From Bacteroidia bacterium (lineage in GTDB: Bacteria > Bacteroidota > Bacteroidia > Palsa-965), in NCBI GenBank assembly GCA_023151315.1, contig JAKLJE010000005.1, forward strand, positions 117,398 through 181,397: 64,000 nucleotides of DNA, given 5' to 3'. The translations under genes were made by a program, and so were the position numbers. Below are positions 1 to 10,800 of this stretch, in pieces (position 1 is the stretch's first letter; every line of letters begins with the position of its first letter). Below the pieces are notes generated by a model, which saw only the letters and a list, made by a program, of their open reading frames with translations, was not told the DNA's origin and ran no database searches.

Positions 1-251
1 CACCGATACAAGGATCGGCAGCTGATATGATCAAGCTCGCAATGATCAGTGTGTTTGATGCGTTGAAAAAAGGCGGATTCAAAACACGATTGTTACTACA
101 AGTGCACGACGAATTGATTTTCGATGTTCCTAAAGACGAAATTGAAAAAGTGAAACCGTTGGTTGAAAAATGTATGCGTGAAGCTTTACCGCTTAAAGTT
201 CCGGTTGAAGTTGGAATGGGAACAGGTCGCAGCTGGTTGGAAGCACATTGA
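1..251 (+). CDS. polA: DNA polymerase I, C-terminal end (partial)
   Basis: The reading frame is open from base 3 to the stop at 249-251; the gene begins outside the window. The visible ~82 residues are the end of the family A polymerase domain. They start with PIQGSAADMIK, part of the conserved palm/fingers region, and contain VHDELIFDVP, which is motif C with the catalytic His-Asp-Glu. The protein ends GTGRSWLEAH, a usual PolA C-terminus. PolA fills gaps during repair and removes Okazaki primers. No terminator is visible before the next gene, which has its own promoter element at 315. The family call is secure; whether the N-terminal 5' nuclease and 3'-5' exonuclease domains are intact cannot be seen. 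Confidence 0.95.
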   Translation, partial: PIQGSAADMIKLAMISVFDALKKGGFKTRLLLQVHDELIFDVPKDEIEKVKPLVEKCMREALPLKVPVEVGMGTGRSWLEAH

Positions 252-314
252 TTTTTTGTTGACAATTTTCAACGGATCCATGAAACAGAACAAGCGAAAG
301 GATCGTTGAATTGG

Positions 315-322
315 TATCTTTG
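315..322 (+). promoter_or_regulatory. -7 promoter element, TATCTTTG
   Basis: Matches the Bacteroidota consensus TAnnTTTG. It ends five bases before the ATG at 328, so transcription would start at or next to the start codon. No convincing -33 TTTG is seen. Confidence 0.5.
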
Positions 323-327
323 AGCCA

Positions 328-1227
328 ATGAAAGCCCCTGTCTACTTCATTTCCTTTGCTGTTACATTGCTCGCATTCGGATGCGGTCCATCTTCAACGG
401 ACAATTCCGAAACCACGCATGATTCTTCTGAAATCGCATTGAAGGATGAGGTAGTATCGGCAGAGAATGTTTTCATTTATATTCCTTCTCCTATTCAGAC
501 TGCAGAACTCATCAAGCAAGCCGGAGCAAAATACAATGGTGATCTTCTGAGCAATCCTGCAGATGCAACGCTTTACACCACCACTGCGAGTATGGCCTTG
601 AACATGGGGATTTACGGAAGTGATCTTGCGTTTGCAGGCATCTTCAATCAGAATGCAGATGTTGTGAAGTTCATGGACTGCACACGTAAACTTGCAGACG
701 GCTTGCATGTCAATGCTGCATTCAGTGATGATCGTCAGACACGTCTTGAGAACAATATCAATAATCGTGATTCTGTATTAGGAATTATAACTGACACTTA
801 TTGGGATTGCGATGCAATGTTGCAGGATAATGATCAGGGACATGCGTCAGCATTGATGATTGCGGGTGGCTGGATTGAAGGTTTGTACCTCGCCTGTCGT
901 GTTGCGGAAAGCACCAATAACAATGAGATCCGAATAAGGATTGTTGAACAGCGTTCTTCGCTCGACAAGCTTATATTGTTGCTCGACAAACAGGAACATA
1001 ATGACGTTACGGTGATTTCAAATCAACTCAAGGAACTCAAAGTTATCTTCGACAAACTGCCTAAATCTTCAGATGGAAGTCTTGTTGAGAGTAAAGATCC
1101 TGAATCTGGTATTTCTGTAATTGAAGCACAAAATCCGGAATCTCCGAAGAGTCTTAACGCTTTGGAATTCAAGCAGATACTTGATAAAATCACAGAGATT
1201 CGCACAAGTGTTGTATCCACACACTGA
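328..1227 (+). CDS. Uncharacterised lipoprotein
   Basis: 299 aa. The N-terminus is a lipoprotein signal: a hydrophobic run ends in LLAFGC, with the lipidated Cys at about residue 19, followed by a Ser/Thr/Asp-rich linker. The -3 residue is Ala rather than Leu, so the lipobox is slightly atypical. The body is soluble and mostly helical in appearance, with several internal Cys (MDCTRK, WDCDAM, LACRV). I recognise no named domain. Start choice: ATG at 328 is the first in frame and sits five bases after a promoter element. It probably lies in the periplasm or on the outer membrane. Function unknown. Confidence 0.75.
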   Translation: MKAPVYFISFAVTLLAFGCGPSSTDNSETTHDSSEIALKDEVVSAENVFIYIPSPIQTAELIKQAGAKYNGDLLSNPADATLYTTTASMALNMGIYGSDLAFAGIFNQNADVVKFMDCTRKLADGLHVNAAFSDDRQTRLENNINNRDSVLGIITDTYWDCDAMLQDNDQGHASALMIAGGWIEGLYLACRVAESTNNNEIRIRIVEQRSSLDKLILLLDKQEHNDVTVISNQLKELKVIFDKLPKSSDGSLVESKDPESGISVIEAQNPESPKSLNALEFKQILDKITEIRTSVVSTH

Positions 1228-1308
1228 AACTCTGAATCGTGCAATAACGTATAACGAAGTCCTGGCAAAACGCTGAATCATTTTCAGCACTACACTGAGA
1301 CCTGTTAT

Positions 1309-1752
1309 ATGAAGACTTCTACAAAAGCGATTTTTCTCTCACTCGTTTTTTCGTTAGCTGTAACCAGTGATGTTGTTTCACAATGCAGTAAAACATGGGT
1401 TCGCAAAAAATGTGTACCTAAAGTGAGTCCGTTCATCCACAACGGACAAATGAACACAACACTTCTGAAGGAAGGCGGAAAGATGGAATCCATCATGACG
1501 TTTTATTCGGGACAGGACTACCGCATTCTGGTTTGCTCAGAAGAGACATTGGAGAATGTATCATTCGTTGTAAGCGACATGACAGGTAAAATGCTTTACG
1601 ACAGTAAAGCGCACAACAACACTGACTTCTGGGATTTCAAAGTGAAAACAACAACTGAAATGAAAGTTGAAGTTTTTGCAGGCACCAATGAAGGCGGAAA
1701 CGGAGCCGCTACCGGATGTGTTTCTGTTCTTGTCGGTTTCAAGAGTAAATAA
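1309..1752 (+). CDS. Small exported protein of unknown function
   Basis: 147 aa with a clear Sec signal peptide (about residues 1-24, ending SDVVSQC). The mature part has an early Cys cluster (CSKTW, KKCVP), then PFIHNGQMN, FYSGQDYRILVC, and a beta-rich C-terminal half ending VSVLVGFKSK. I recall this arrangement from other exported Bacteroidota hypotheticals, but I know of no function. It is followed by a strong hairpin terminator at 1771. No promoter of the -7 type stands out just upstream, so it may be read through from the preceding lipoprotein gene 81 bases away. Confidence 0.7.
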   Translation: MKTSTKAIFLSLVFSLAVTSDVVSQCSKTWVRKKCVPKVSPFIHNGQMNTTLLKEGGKMESIMTFYSGQDYRILVCSEETLENVSFVVSDMTGKMLYDSKAHNNTDFWDFKVKTTTEMKVEVFAGTNEGGNGAATGCVSVLVGFKSK

Positions 1753-1770
1753 TTCCTCAAAACCCAATAA

Positions 1771-1805
1771 AAAAAACCGTCCTCAAATTCATGGGGACGG
1801 TTTTT
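1771..1805. terminator. Bidirectional rho-independent terminator
   Basis: AAACCGTCC and GGACGGTTT form a stem with A and T runs on both sides. It lies between the convergent genes 1309-1752 (+) and 1825-3945 (-), so it can end both transcripts. Confidence 0.85.
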
Positions 1806-1824
1806 AATTTTATTACGATTGTAA

Positions 1825-3945
1825 TTACTCTACGAGTAATTTACGCATCAGATAATTCCCTTCTGCATTCTGCAGACGAACGAAGTACATTCCTGCACTC
1901 AATTCTGCAACGTTGATTGGCAAACGGTGCATTCCTGCAGAGAGATTTCCGCTGTGTACTGACTGAACCGTTTTCCCGTTGAGGTCAACCACATCAACAA
2001 TCATGTTCTGTGATTCAGCTAAACTGAATTCAACTGTTGAATTGTCGTTTGCCGGATTCGGGAAAACATTGAAAGAAGAAATTCCGTCTTCCGCTTCAAC
2101 AACTCCGGTCGCTCCCTGAATATTGATATCATCGATGAAGATATCATTGCCACCATCACTTTCAAATTCAAACTTGATACGCACGTTGGTTCCACTCAGC
2201 TGCACACTGGAAAGAGTAACTGTTTCCGTTCTCCATTCGTTAGCTGTTGGAACGAACGCATTCGTTGTTGCTGATCGCGTGGACAGGTTCGTGCCTGCTT
2301 TGGTATAACGCAATAACCATGTTGCTCCGCAATCCGTAGACATATAAACACGCAGACGATCATTCTCACTTCCGGCACGTTGCGCAAATGCAACCTTGAA
2401 AGTGAAAACAGGATTGTTCATTGCAGCGAAATTGATAGAAGGGCTGATAAACGCATCGGTTTGTCCCGCCATTGCGGTTGTATTATCCAGACGACAGCTT
2501 CGCGTGCCGGTTGCAGCAGCCGTGGTAGCATTCGTCCATCCGTTTCCTTGAGGATTCTCTATATCCCAATCGTTGGTGAAGATTGTGGTGTTCTCCATGC
2601 CTTCCTGATAGAAATTCGCTGTGTATTGCGCTGCTGCAGGTAACACGTGCACGTAATTCGTGCGTGAGAAATTATCACTACCCTGTGCGTTCGCGACGGT
2701 GAGTGAAACACTGTAGGTTCCTGCGGTGTTATACTGAATAGTCGGAACAGAATCGCTGGACGTAGATGGTGTTCCACCCGGGAAACTCCAGTTGTATGAT
2801 GTCGGTTGTCCGTTGTAAGAAACGTCAGTGAAGGTGAGTGAGCCTCCCTCGCAAACATAAAGATCATTAACCGGAGTAAAGTCAGCAATAGGCGCGCAAG
2901 GTTGCGGGTTATTTATTCCCGTGGCATTTGCAGTAGTTGTTGTTACGAGTGAGTTACGTTGACCACTTGCACTATTCAATGCGTTGTGCATACGCGTTCT
3001 CTGTCCATTTGTGAACATACGGTAGCAATATGAGTAGTCCATATAGTTCTGCACATTCTCCTCAACGTTATTCACGCATACATCATTTGTCGTCAGATTA
3101 CAACTTGTCCAACCTTTTGTTGTCGGAGTATCGCTGACGTTGTCATTCCCGCAGGTAACTCCGGGCGAGTTGCCGGTTCCCCAAACGTGAAGAAGATTGA
3201 GAAAGTGACCGACCTCGTGTGTCAATGCACGTGCCGTTGTGTAGTTCCCTGTTCCGATACTTCCTACATATGTAGAAAGAATAATGATTCCATCTACAGA
3301 TGCAGTAGGTGCTGATCCCGGCAAGTATGCATAACCGGCAGCGCCGTTCGAAATGGCTTTCACAACCCATATGTTGAGATAGCGTGCGCGATTCCAGTAG
3401 TTCAACTTGGAACCGTCATCCCCGACATATGTTTCACTTGAATTCACTCTGTCGATTCCGTTTGTACAATTTCCATTCGGATCGAGTTGTGCAAGACGGA
3501 ATTCAATTGAAGCATCAGCTGCAATTCCCTGGAATGTTGAAACGATGCCGGCAGTATCAGCATTGAGTTTGCGATAATCTTCATTAAGGATGCGCACTGC
3601 ATCGAGCACCTGTGCGTCGGAAATATTTTCCGTTCCGTAATCATGAACGATATGGAACACAACCGGAATGATGTATTGCGGTGGTGACTGTTGTGCGCTG
3701 CGACTTCCGCTCAGCATTGTTTTACGGAATGAATATCCCTGCTGATATGCGATACGATCAGCTTCAGCAGCCTGACGTTGCTCTTCCTCAAATTGAGCTT
3801 TCAGAACAGGATCAGCTGCAAGTGCAGCTGCAACCATCTGATCTGTTCCGCAGGGATGATAACCGCCTTCGGTAACCTGCGCGTTTGCATTAACGCTGCA
3901 AAACAGGAGTGCAAATGATGCGAATAGTGTAAGATTCCGTTTCAT
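1825..3945 (-). CDS. Secreted M43-type zinc metalloprotease with PKD and T9SS sorting domains
   Basis: 706 aa. A Sec signal peptide (residues 1-22, ending NANAQ) is followed by a ~70-aa propeptide-like stretch. The catalytic domain (about 90-340) has the zinc motif HEVGHFLNLLH (HExxHxxxLxH), a downstream CNLTTNDVC cysteine pair, and a Met-turn region QNYMDYSYCYRMFT. These are the marks of pappalysin-like peptidase family M43. A PKD domain (about 355-435, ending ANAQGSDNFSR) follows, then a jelly-roll-like beta domain (about 445-605). The last ~80 residues (FNVFPNPANDN to RKLLVE) are a type A T9SS sorting domain. The enzyme should be exported across the outer membrane and be cell-bound or released. 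Substrate unknown. Confidence 0.92.
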   Translation of the reverse strand: MKRNLTLFASFALLFCSVNANAQVTEGGYHPCGTDQMVAAALAADPVLKAQFEEEQRQAAEADRIAYQQGYSFRKTMLSGSRSAQQSPPQYIIPVVFHIVHDYGTENISDAQVLDAVRILNEDYRKLNADTAGIVSTFQGIAADASIEFRLAQLDPNGNCTNGIDRVNSSETYVGDDGSKLNYWNRARYLNIWVVKAISNGAAGYAYLPGSAPTASVDGIIILSTYVGSIGTGNYTTARALTHEVGHFLNLLHVWGTGNSPGVTCGNDNVSDTPTTKGWTSCNLTTNDVCVNNVEENVQNYMDYSYCYRMFTNGQRTRMHNALNSASGQRNSLVTTTTANATGINNPQPCAPIADFTPVNDLYVCEGGSLTFTDVSYNGQPTSYNWSFPGGTPSTSSDSVPTIQYNTAGTYSVSLTVANAQGSDNFSRTNYVHVLPAAAQYTANFYQEGMENTTIFTNDWDIENPQGNGWTNATTAAATGTRSCRLDNTTAMAGQTDAFISPSINFAAMNNPVFTFKVAFAQRAGSENDRLRVYMSTDCGATWLLRYTKAGTNLSTRSATTNAFVPTANEWRTETVTLSSVQLSGTNVRIKFEFESDGGNDIFIDDINIQGATGVVEAEDGISSFNVFPNPANDNSTVEFSLAESQNMIVDVVDLNGKTVQSVHSGNLSAGMHRLPINVAELSAGMYFVRLQNAEGNYLMRKLLVE

Positions 3946-3976
3946 TGTTCGTATTGAAATTTAGTGGTGTGCTTTG

Positions 3977-4708
3977 TTATTTTAAATCGCGAACTGAAAA
4001 TACAGTTTCCGTGTATTTTTCAGGGGACTCTAAGATACTCAATAACAATCGGGCTGTCAATACCGGCGATGCAAGTTGATCTGTGTTTTTGTATTCTACA
4101 AACTGTTGAATGCGACTGAAATCTCTGACATTACTCTGACGAATTTCATCCTGCATGGCCGTATCCACGATTCCGGGCGCAATTGAGAATATTCTGACAT
4201 GATCCATCTTCGAAATTTTCAATTCTTCCGCGATTGTGCGCGACAACATATCAAGTCCCGCTTTACTTGCGCAATACGAACTCCAACCGTCAATCGGATT
4301 TTTTGCAGCTCCCGAACTGATATTCAGAATTCGAAGAGGAATATTCCTGTTGCTATATGTTGCAAGAAACGCATTTATCATTACAGCAACGCTTAACAGA
4401 TTTACATTGAAAGCCTGCGCAATTTCTTCTGAAGAACTTCTGCCTGAGTAACGCACAGCACCTGTAGTGCCGGAATTGTTGATCAGAATAATTTCAGATG
4501 CTTCTTCAATTTCCGGAAAGCGGAAATCATTCACTTCTGAAATGTCTGACAAATCCATTGTAATGTGTGAATACTGTGAACGCGTGATTGTGCATGTTCT
4601 TCCGATTCCTGTAATGCAACAATCTTCCGATTCCAGTAATTGTTCTGCAATTGCCTTACCGATTCCTCTGGAAGTTCCGGTAATGAAATAATATTTTGTT
4701 GTGATCAT
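3977..4708 (-). CDS. Short-chain dehydrogenase/reductase (SDR family)
   Basis: 243 aa from the chosen ATG at 4708 (MITTKYYF). The frame stays open upstream to 4795, but the extra 29 residues have no SDR character, while the Rossmann motif TGTSRGIG begins at residue 10, the usual place. Other SDR marks: ILINNSG (NNAG-like), a Ser then YCASKAG (catalytic Tyr-x-x-x-Lys), and a PG-type segment IAPGIVDTAMQ. It is a classical NAD(P)-dependent reductase, related in general shape to sepiapterin/benzil reductases. Substrate cannot be assigned. It is convergent with nothing nearby and lies directly downstream of the divergent 4866 gene's promoter region. Confidence 0.85.
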   Translation of the reverse strand: MITTKYYFITGTSRGIGKAIAEQLLESEDCCITGIGRTCTITRSQYSHITMDLSDISEVNDFRFPEIEEASEIILINNSGTTGAVRYSGRSSSEEIAQAFNVNLLSVAVMINAFLATYSNRNIPLRILNISSGAAKNPIDGWSSYCASKAGLDMLSRTIAEELKISKMDHVRIFSIAPGIVDTAMQDEIRQSNVRDFSRIQQFVEYKNTDQLASPVLTARLLLSILESPEKYTETVFSVRDLK

Positions 4709-4840
4709 CAAGAAATAGGGACATTGCTCGGTCATTTCCACAATTGCGCACCGACTAAGTTGATCGTAATTAGCAAATCGGGGAACGGAAGTCATACACC
4801 TGCATGACCCTCATCATGAAACCAACCATCTGCGATGATC

Positions 4841-4848
4841 TAATTTTG
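4841..4848 (+). promoter_or_regulatory. -7 promoter element, TAATTTTG
   Basis: TAnnTTTG match 17 bases before the ATG at 4866, giving a short untranslated leader. Confidence 0.5.
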
Positions 4849-4865
4849 TCGAATAAACTTTCCCT

Positions 4866-7800
4866 ATGAAGTTGAAATTGCTCTTTGCTGCCGCGCTGAT
4901 TCTATTATTGAGTACAGTGCGCGCACAATGTCCCACCCCCACCATTCCTTCAGGAACAGGAACACTATCCGACCCCTACCAAATCGCGACATTCAGTAAT
5001 CTGAGATGGCTGAGTGAAACTCCTGCCGTTTGGGGAGCAGGAACCTATTTCATTCAAACGGCTAACATCGACGCCAGTTGCACGTCAGATCCATCTTACA
5101 ACACGGGTGCAGGATTCAGTCCTATCGGGCTTGCCACAACTCAATTTCAGGGAAATTACGACGGACAAGGTTATTTCATTTCCAATATATTCATCAACAG
5201 ATCTGTGTGTTATGTCGGAGTTTTCGGTTACGCCAACAATGCGCAAATCACTAATCTGAACATCCAGAACTGCAATATTTCCAGCACATGCCGGGTAGGC
5301 GGACTCATTGGACAAGGCATGAATGTGACAGTTTCAAATTGCCAAGTAAACGGTAACGTAAGTTGTGGGAGTTCAGGATACGTGGGAGGACTTGCTGCAA
5401 TTATTTCGATTGGGAACATTACGAATTGTTCTGCCAACGTACAGGTCAGTACAACCCAAAATTGTGCGGGTTGTTTAATTGGATGGGCTAATGCCTGCAC
5501 AATAACAAATTGCTGGTCCGGCGGCAGTGCATCAGCCTCAGATATGGTAGGTGGATTCATAGGTCAACTCAGCTCAAGCTTATCCTTGGTTTCAAGTTGT
5601 TACACAACAGCAAGTGCTACCATAACAGCTCCTTACTTCAGAGTTGGCGGATTCGTTGGCAGAGTACAAAATGGACGAATAACAAAATCGTATGCAAGCG
5701 GTCATGTGACCGGAATACTAAGTAGTGGTGGATTCGTAAGCATTATCGAAGCAGGATGTACGGTTGACAGCTGCTACTTTAATGGTCAAGTCTCCGGCGG
5801 CGCCAACGGTTTCTGCTATTTCAATTCAGGAACTATCAATTCTTGCTATTGGGATATTGATGCGTCCGGAGTGACTGTCAGTAACGGCGGCATCGGTCTT
5901 ACTACCTGCCAAATGAAAACCACAGGAACATTTGAGTCAGATGGTTGGAGATTCCCTGCGGTGTGGACACAGAACTCAACAAATAATAATGGATATCCCG
6001 CATTGGCGTGGCAGGGTTTTACACACAGCGCTGTAGATACATTAGACATAACTGGCGCTTCGCAAATCAACACCACTTGCTCTTCAACAAGCAACGGTTC
6101 TGCTACAGTAACTTTAACAGGAGGAACCGGAACACGTACATACTCCTGGTCACCAAGCGGAGGTAGCAGTTCAACCGCGAGCAATCTCACTGCAGGTTCT
6201 TACACCGTGACAGTAACAGATGCAAATACATGTTCTGTTTCGCAGACATTCAGTATTGTTAACGGAGATAGCATTCCTCCACAACTTTATTATATAACCT
6301 GTAGTTCAAACTCCAATGCTTCAGGAACTGCATATTCCGACGGTTGGCAAAATGGAGATAACGATGGTTCAGGATTCAATGCATGGACGCTGAATGCGTC
6401 TACGGGTAATACTTCACAAGCCGGATTCCTGCGAGGATCTTCCATTACCAATGGCGCCGGAGTAGACAATAATGGAGACGGAGATATTAACTCCGGTGGT
6501 TTTGCACTTGGGCTCTACGCAAATTCTGCACAAGCTACGGAAGCAATTCGGCCTTTCCCAACCGCACTAGCTGCCAATTCCATTCTTCAGATCGAGTTTG
6601 ATAACGGCAATGTTGCGCCGGGTCAGATTGTTGGATTTCAATTACAGAACTCAAGCGGAAATAGTTTGGGTGAAGTACGTTACCGCGGAGGACAGGCAAC
6701 ATATGAAATCGTTGATGCGAACGGTATTACACCATTTAGTTCTATCCCATTTACAGACGAAGGAATAATCATCTCAGTGAAATCGATCAGCACTGGAATT
6801 GTTCAGATCACTTTAACACGTAAGTTGGATGGCGTTTCGCAAACATTGACATCAAATCTTTTTCCGGGAGGAGGTAATCAACTCATTCGTCGCTTTAAAG
6901 TATTCAACTCCAACGCAGGCAGCGGTCTGTCGAATACTCTATTCGTAAACAATTTTTCCATTTGTTCAGTTACGAACGGATGTCCGTCAAACGTTTCTGC
7001 ATTTTCCTCTTCCGGCACATGCAACGCTACTGTTACATTCCCATCTATTGCAGCAGTTGACAATTGTGACGGGAATGTTTCAGTTATACAAACTTCCGGA
7101 TTGCCAAGCGGCTCATCTTTCTCCGTTGGAACAACAATAAACACGTTCACAGCAACTGACGGCAATGGCAATACTTCAACATGTTCATTCAGCGTAACCG
7201 TTCAGGACACCGTTCGCCCAGTGGCAATCTGTCAGAATACAACGATTTACATCGCAAGCAATGGTATCGCGACGGTAACTCCTGCGCAGCTCGACGCCGG
7301 CTCAACGGACGCTTGCGGTATAGCCAGTTATAGTTTGTCACAAACCACATTCAATTGTTCTCAAATTGCAGCTGATTTCCCGATTGTATTGACAGTAACT
7401 GATGTTCATGGGAACGTTGCTGCCTGCACTTCTCTTGTCGACATTTATGAAAACCTCGCACCGGTTGCGCTGTGTCATGACACAACGCTCTATTTAAACG
7501 CTACGGGCGACGTTACACTAACAGCACCAATGATTGATGATGGAACCTACGACGAATGTCACATCGTTGATCTCCGTGTATATCCTTGGAATAGTTGGTC
7601 AGTTGTACTCGGATGTGCTAATCTCGGCACGAACAACGTTACACTTGGCTCACATGATCAGTTTGGCAATTTTGGAACGTGTACATCCGTAGTGACTATT
7701 TTGGACACAATAGATCCGTTGCCGTTGTGTCAGAACCTCACCGTTCATCTCAACGCCTCCGGAAATGCATCAATCATCCCTGCGATGATCAACAACGGTT

Positions 7801-10800
7801 CATCTGACGCTTGCGGCATCGCATCAATGAGTGTAAGCCCAAACTCATTCTCCTGTGCTAATGTTGGTTCTAATACCGTAACGTTGACCGTGACTGACGT
7901 GAGCGGAAATTCTTCAACGTGCACTTCTATCGTCACAGTAGTGGATACAATTCGTCCGGTTGTAAATACGCAGAACCTTACATTGCAATTAAATGCTGCA
8001 GGCACTGCAAGTATTATTCCTGCGATGGTGAACAATGGCTCAACAGATGCATGTGGTATTGCTTCAATGAGCGTATCGCCTAACAGTTTCTCGTGTGCCA
8101 ATATCGGAGCAAACACAGTAACATTGACTGTAACAGATGTCAACGGTAACAGCAGAACCGGAACTGCGATCGTTACAGTTGCTGATACAGTTCACCCTGT
8201 AGCAATCTGTCAGAATATATCCGTTACACTGAGCGGAGGTACGGCCACTATCACGGGAGCGATGATCAATAACGGATCCTACGATAATTGTTCTGTTGCA
8301 TCATTATCCGCAAGTCCGAATACATTCACTTGCTCCAACACAGGTGCGAATACCGTTACACTGACAGTTACAGATCAAAGCGGGAATTCAAGCTCTTGCA
8401 CAGCGATTGTTACTGTAATAAATCCTGTGACAGCCTCTGCTTCATCTCCGACCTTTAATTGCGGAACCAATGTAAGTTGTAATGGTGCGACTAACGGCTC
8501 AGCTACAGTTACCCCGGCCGGAGGAGTAGGACCATACACATATCTGTGGAGTAACTTGCAAACAACAGTCACTGCAACAGGTCTGGGTGCAGGTACCTAT
8601 ACAGTTACAATTACAGACGCAGGTGGATGCGGAGCACAAACAACCGTTACACTCACAGAACCTGCTCCTATGACAAGCTCTGCAAGCAGCCCGACTTTCA
8701 TGGGCGGATACAACGTTAGCTGTAATGGTGCTGCAGACGGAAGTGCGACGATTACTGTAACAAGCGGATGCCCGACATACACATATCTCTGGAGTAACGG
8801 ACAAACTTCTTCTACCGCAACCGGATTGACAGCAGGTACGTTGACATACACCGTTACAAGTTCAAATGGATGTATATCATCAGGAAACATTACGCTGAGT
8901 CAGCCTTCACCACTCAGCGCTTCTGTAGCCTCACAAAACAATGTGTCGTGCTATGGAGGAAATAACGGTGCCGCATCTGTGAATGTCATTGGAGGAACAG
9001 CAGGATACACATATGACTGGGCTCCCGGTAATCCGACAGGAGATGGAACCTACTCCGTTACCAGTCTGACCGTTGGGACTTGGACATGTACGGTTACGGA
9101 TGTAAACGCGTGCACCGCAACGCAAACTTTTAGTGTCACGTCTCCAGCTCTGCTCATTGCAACAGCATCATCACAATCCAATACCACTTGTTTTGGAGGT
9201 TCAGATGGGACCGCAACAGTTTCCGCTTCGGGTGGGGCCTTTGGATATAATTATTCGTGGGCACCTTCAGGGGGCGTACTTTCTACCGCAAGCGGACTCT
9301 CTTTCGGCACCTATACCGTAACTGTAACGGATGGCTATGGATGTACAGCAACACAAACTTTCAGCATTACACAACCTACTCAGGTTGTTGCTTCTGCTGC
9401 TGCACAAACAAACGTACAATGTAACGGTGCAAGTAACGGTGCTGCAACTGTCGGCGCTGCAGGCGGTGCAGGTTCATACACGTACTCATGGTCACCAACA
9501 GGCGGAACTGCTGCAACAGCAACAGGACTCGCTGCCGGTGTTTACACAGTAACAGTAACTGATGCAAACTCATGCACAGCAACGCAAACATTTAACATCA
9601 CACAGCCTTCTGCGTTGTCTGCATCAACCATGCAGACCAACGTATCCTGCAACGCAGGCAGCAACGGTGACGCGATGGTGATGGTAAGCGGAGGTACAGG
9701 ATCGTACACGTACTCATGGGCTCCTTCAGGCGGAACAAACGCAACTGCAACAGGACTCACTGCAGGAACATACACTTGCACCACAACAGATGCAAACGGA
9801 TGTACGCTTACTTCTACTGTAAGCATTACAGAACCATCTGCACTGACAGCTGCATCTTCTGCATCAACTGTGTTGTGTAACGGTGATACATCAACAGTAA
9901 CTGTGACGGCAAGCGGCGGTGTTTCTCCTTACACTGGGGCAGGATCGTTTAACCAGGTTGCTGGATCGTATACGTTCACCGTTACCGATAACAACGGTTG
10001 TACAACCACAACATCTGTCACCATCACAGAGCCTACAGCAATTTCAACTGTTGTTGCATCAACCAACGTGTTGTGTAACGGCGACTCAACAGGATCAATT
10101 GATCTTACAGTAACAGGTGGTACAGCACCATACACGTTCAACTGGAACAGCGGACAGTATACAACTGAAGATCTGATCAACATTCCTGCAGGATCATACA
10201 GCGGTGTGCTTACTGATGCTAACGGTTGTACAGATGGCGGTACTGTAGTGATCAACGAACCGTCTGTGCTCGCGGCTACGGCTGTTATAACCAATCCAAC
10301 AGGTTGTACAACCAACGACGGATCGATTGATCTGAGCGTTGCAGGTGGAACTCCGGGATACGCTTATGTTTGGAGCACAACAGCTACAACGCAGGATGTA
10401 ACAGCACTTGACGGCGGTAACTACACAGTAACTGTGACCGATACGAACGGATGTTCAGCAGTTGAATCATTCACGCTCACAGAGCCGTTACCTCCAACTG
10501 TTACCTTCTCAGCAGGACTCGACACCGTTTGTCAATCAACCACAACTCCGTTCACACTCACAGGTGCTTCGCCTGCAGGCGGTGTGTTCTCAGGAACAGG
10601 AATGATCAACGACACCGTGTTTGATCCGATGACAGCAAGCATTGGCTTCAACGTGATCACTTACACCTATACTGATTCGTTAGGCTGCACAGGTTCAGCA
10701 GTTGATTCTATCCTCGTAGATGTTTGCACCGATCTCGCATCTCAGCTCTCAGGTCTTAACTCTCAGTTTTCCATCTTCCCTAATCCGAACAACGGAGCGT

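Noticed and set aside
7745..10315. Long minus-strand open frames opposite the giant adhesin gene
   Set aside because: They mirror the Thr/Ser/Val-rich repeat coding of the plus strand and have no independent start signals or domain content.
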